NCBI GenBank assembly: GCA_031367345.1
Contig: JANLPR010000141.1
Coordinates: 1-24,045 of the forward strand
Origin: JADKIH01 sp031367345
GTDB lineage: Bacteria > Bacteroidota > Bacteroidia > AKYH767-A > 2013-40CM-41-45
DNA length: 24,045 nt
Direction of reading: 5' to 3'
Position numbers and translations under genes: made by a program. Positions 21,573-24,045 of the stretch are shown one piece after another. The notes beneath the pieces are model-generated. The model did not search any database, had not been told where the DNA came from, and saw only the letters and a list, made by a program, of their open reading frames with translations. Every line of letters begins with the position of its first letter. The first letter of the stretch is position 1.

Positions 21573-24045
21573 TTAGAATGTATCAAGGTCAAGTGGACGA
21601 ATTACTCCAAACCATTTCAACGTACGTTCACCAATTCCATCGGCTGCGATGTGGAAAATATATATACCACTTGCAATTGGAACTCCTTTTGAATTTTTCA
21701 AATCCCAATCGAGTGATGACTCAAGATTGTTATTCGGATAGAGTGCGCCATCTGTATTGTTTGATCCTACATCACGCTTGAACTGGCGAACCAATGTTCC
21801 GGCCGGCGTATAGATTGAAACCACACATTTAGATGGAAGGTTCACAATCTTCACTCTATTATCCAACTGATTTACCTCGTAAGAAGAATATGCATAATAC
21901 GGATTTGGAACCACATTGATCAAACTAAGCGCATTCTTCGCCACTTCTGTTTGTCCTACTTTCGGTTTCAACCCTTCTGTGCTAAACTTGTAAAAAGGGA
22001 AGTTGTTGTTTATAGAATTCTGCGCACCTGTATCAAATTGACGATACGGCTTACTAACTCGCAATCTAACTTTTGCCTGATTGTCGAGCGCAGTTTGACC
22101 CGGTAATACCATTGATGTTCCAACCCACATACAATCTTTCCACAGCTTCTTCACTGTTTTTTTATTGTTGTTGTTTACTACGTTTACTATTGGCCACAAA
22201 TTGAAATGCAAGTGAGCACAACCGTCGTATGCTCCACCATAATAACTCGTATCACCTCTAGAAACTCCCACATTTGTTAATGATGCTGAAGCTAAAACGG
22301 TATCTACTTTATTAATCTTGTTTCCGAATACATAAACGAAATGACGACCGCCACCTATAACAGTGATTGCACCCGATCCATCTTGAGAAATTAAATTAGA
22401 AGTTGGATTCCATTTCATATCGTTTCCATTGTCATTAACGAAACGACTGTCTTCACCAAAGGCTACGTTTAATCGCTCACCTGTTTCCATATTTACGGCA
22501 TAACCCGGGAAATAAGAATAGCCATAATCGACTGTTGAGTATGTTCCATCTAAATTCATTGATGGATGCTTTCTGATAAGTCCGTGGTATTGTCCACCTT
22601 CCGTTTGAAGGGAGTTTGTTCCTTCTTCAAACACTACACAACGACTCCACTTACTTTTATCGTTGGTAAATACAACATCCACACTATTTAAGAATGAAAG
22701 ATTGTCATAAGTCACAACACTTGGCGATCCATAAATATTGGCTGCCGGCGCCGGTGCTAAACGCTCTCCTGTGGTAATGTTATTCGTTAATCGGAAAGGT
22801 GCCCATGATGCATTTAATGATTTAGCATAATTCTCTGATGGATCTAATGCTGCATTTCCAACTTTGTAATCTGCTTCTACATCTTTTCCTGCGTTGATCC
22901 AATTCAACTGAGGGAAAGTATTTATATCGGGTACTCCTGTCAACCAACGATTGTTTGGATTAGCATAAACAACGGTTGCTTCTGCAAATCCATTTCCATC
23001 TACCACCGATTCTCCTGTATTCTTCACTTGCGTCATAGATACAGAGAAACCATATTTAGAGAACAACTGATCGTATGGAAACTCAAGCGACTTCTCCGAA
23101 ACTGTTTGATCGCCTGTCTGAACATTTCTTAATACCCATCGTGCACCTGCAATAATCGCTTGACCTGTTACGGAATAAGTACTTGCTGCTTTTATTGTAT
23201 CAGACATCACAACATCATACGGACCTGTTCCATTGATAGCTAAAATTTTTGTGTTTTGTGGAAAGGCATCTAACACTGCATTTAAGTATTGACCTACTCG
23301 CAGATTGCCAAGTGAAGTAACATTTGAAATCGTATACGATCCACCTTGAATGTTTCCTTTGAAATCTATACGTGTAATCGTATCGTTTAACCACAATTCA
23401 AAATCACCACCATTAATCGCAAACGGATCGTACACACGAATATCTACCGGACCATGTCCTCCCAAATATGTTGGGTTGTCGATGCGATTGCTTGCTCCTG
23501 ATAATAAAATATTATCAATTTGGTCTTGACGAATATCTAATGTTGCGCGACCACTTCCTGTAGAGTAACCATTACCTTGACCTGTATAACGTGTTATCTC
23601 CGGACCATCGCCATAAGACGCTCCTAATTCTAAACCGTTTTGTTCCGGAGTAGAAATGTGAGGTATACCTGTAGTAATATTTATCGCAGAACCAGAAGAA
23701 TTTTGACGGCTTTGGTAATATGGTGAACCATATATTCCCGGTCCCGGTGGCACAAATGGATCTAGTACGTCAGCAGCTCCGTCAAACGCATAAGCAACGG
23801 CCATATAGTAGTATGTTTTATGATTCACCAATTTCGGATCGCCTGTAGCAAAAGCATCTGTTGTTAATCGAACGGTGTGACGTAAACCTGCATCTGCTCC
23901 GTAAACCATTTCTGTTGGTATGAATGCATTTAAGTTTCCATCTAATACTTTATTCACGATCTGGCTCACACCATTTTTCAAATCGCACTGGAATACCAAA
24001 CGTGCTTTGTCTGCATTCAACAAATCATTTACAGTTATTGATGGG
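21573..24045 (-). CDS. Large secreted protein with T9SS-type C-terminal target domain (5' truncated)
   Basis: The frame stays open to the window edge at 24045, so the N-terminus lies outside; 823 residues are visible. A TTG at 24023 is internal, not the start. The visible part holds many short beta-rich segments and stretches such as NHKTYYYMAVAYAFD and HLHFNLWPIVNVV, without enzyme motifs. Near the end INVVPNPYYAYSSYE leads into a FlgD-like Ig module: RVKIVNLPSKCVVSIY, LVRQF, SLDWDLKNSKGVPIASGIY and KWFGVIRPLDLDTF. This ending belongs to a recurrent family of very large Bacteroidota T9SS proteins. It should be exported to the surface or medium. It lies directly upstream of the PorV/PorQ-family gene, which may help export it. 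The function is unknown. Confidence 0.8.
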   Translation of the reverse strand, partial: PSITVNDLLNADKARLVFQCDLKNGVSQIVNKVLDGNLNAFIPTEMVYGADAGLRHTVRLTTDAFATGDPKLVNHKTYYYMAVAYAFDGAADVLDPFVPPGPGIYGSPYYQSRQNSSGSAINITTGIPHISTPEQNGLELGASYGDGPEITRYTGQGNGYSTGSGRATLDIRQDQIDNILLSGASNRIDNPTYLGGHGPVDIRVYDPFAINGGDFELWLNDTITRIDFKGNIQGGSYTISNVTSLGNLRVGQYLNAVLDAFPQNTKILAINGTGPYDVVMSDTIKAASTYSVTGQAIIAGARWVLRNVQTGDQTVSEKSLEFPYDQLFSKYGFSVSMTQVKNTGESVVDGNGFAEATVVYANPNNRWLTGVPDINTFPQLNWINAGKDVEADYKVGNAALDPSENYAKSLNASWAPFRLTNNITTGERLAPAPAANIYGSPSVVTYDNLSFLNSVDVVFTNDKSKWSRCVVFEEGTNSLQTEGGQYHGLIRKHPSMNLDGTYSTVDYGYSYFPGYAVNMETGERLNVAFGEDSRFVNDNGNDMKWNPTSNLISQDGSGAITVIGGGRHFVYVFGNKINKVDTVLASASLTNVGVSRGDTSYYGGAYDGCAHLHFNLWPIVNVVNNNNKKTVKKLWKDCMWVGTSMVLPGQTALDNQAKVRLRVSKPYRQFDTGAQNSINNNFPFYKFSTEGLKPKVGQTEVAKNALSLINVVPNPYYAYSSYEVNQLDNRVKIVNLPSKCVVSIYTPAGTLVRQFKRDVGSNNTDGALYPNNNLESSLDWDLKNSKGVPIASGIYIFHIAADGIGERTLKWFGVIRPLDLDTF

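Overview
The window is low-GC DNA, intergenically very AT-rich, from a member of the Bacteroidota. Several signs agree on this: three proteins ending in type IX secretion system (T9SS) C-terminal sorting domains or a related C-terminal module, a PorU-like gingipain-fold protein, a PorV/PorQ-family barrel, a DUF5723 barrel, a BtuB/BtuG-type surface B12 receptor pair, signal peptides that cleave before Gln, and a TAnnTTTG-type -7 promoter element. Neither family nor genus can be fixed from the sequence alone. No rRNA, tRNA, CRISPR array, transposase, integrase or phage gene was seen.

Layout. (1) 1-6044, plus strand, is a cell-surface region. It holds the end of a PNGase F-like secreted protein (1-1113), a PorU-like C25-family protein in which both catalytic residues are replaced (1356-4337), and a DUF5723 outer-membrane barrel (4653-6044). 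The gaps hold a family of hairpin-forming palindromes built around the core GCCCTGAAGGGC. (2) 6178-6612, minus strand, is mscL, separated from the barrel gene by a bidirectional terminator. (3) 6851-10132, plus strand, is a B12 uptake unit: promoter element, cobalamin riboswitch, BtuB-like TonB-dependent receptor, BtuG-like surface lipoprotein and terminator. (4) 10131-15196, minus strand, has housekeeping genes: a DUF58 protein, thioredoxin and the DNA polymerase III alpha subunit. (5) 15428-18719, minus strand, is an overlapping three-gene unit: flippase-like membrane protein, membrane GT2 glycosyltransferase and OppC-like ABC permease. (6) 18790-19362, plus strand, is ruvC, transcribed divergently from that unit. 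(7) 19463-20364, minus strand, is greA followed by a HIT-family gene. (8) 20464-24045, minus strand, is a large secreted protein, cut off by the window edge, followed by a PorV/PorQ-family barrel.

How the genes relate. The T9SS-linked genes at both ends belong to protein export to the cell surface. The riboswitch, BtuB and BtuG form a self-contained B12 acquisition unit that should be repressed when B12 is plentiful. The rest are replication, recombination, transcription and redox genes in ordinary Bacteroidota arrangement.

The most unusual items are the PorU-like protein, whose catalytic His and Cys positions read Tyr and Gly, and the dispersed palindrome family around it. Assignments rest on motif recognition by eye; no database search was run.
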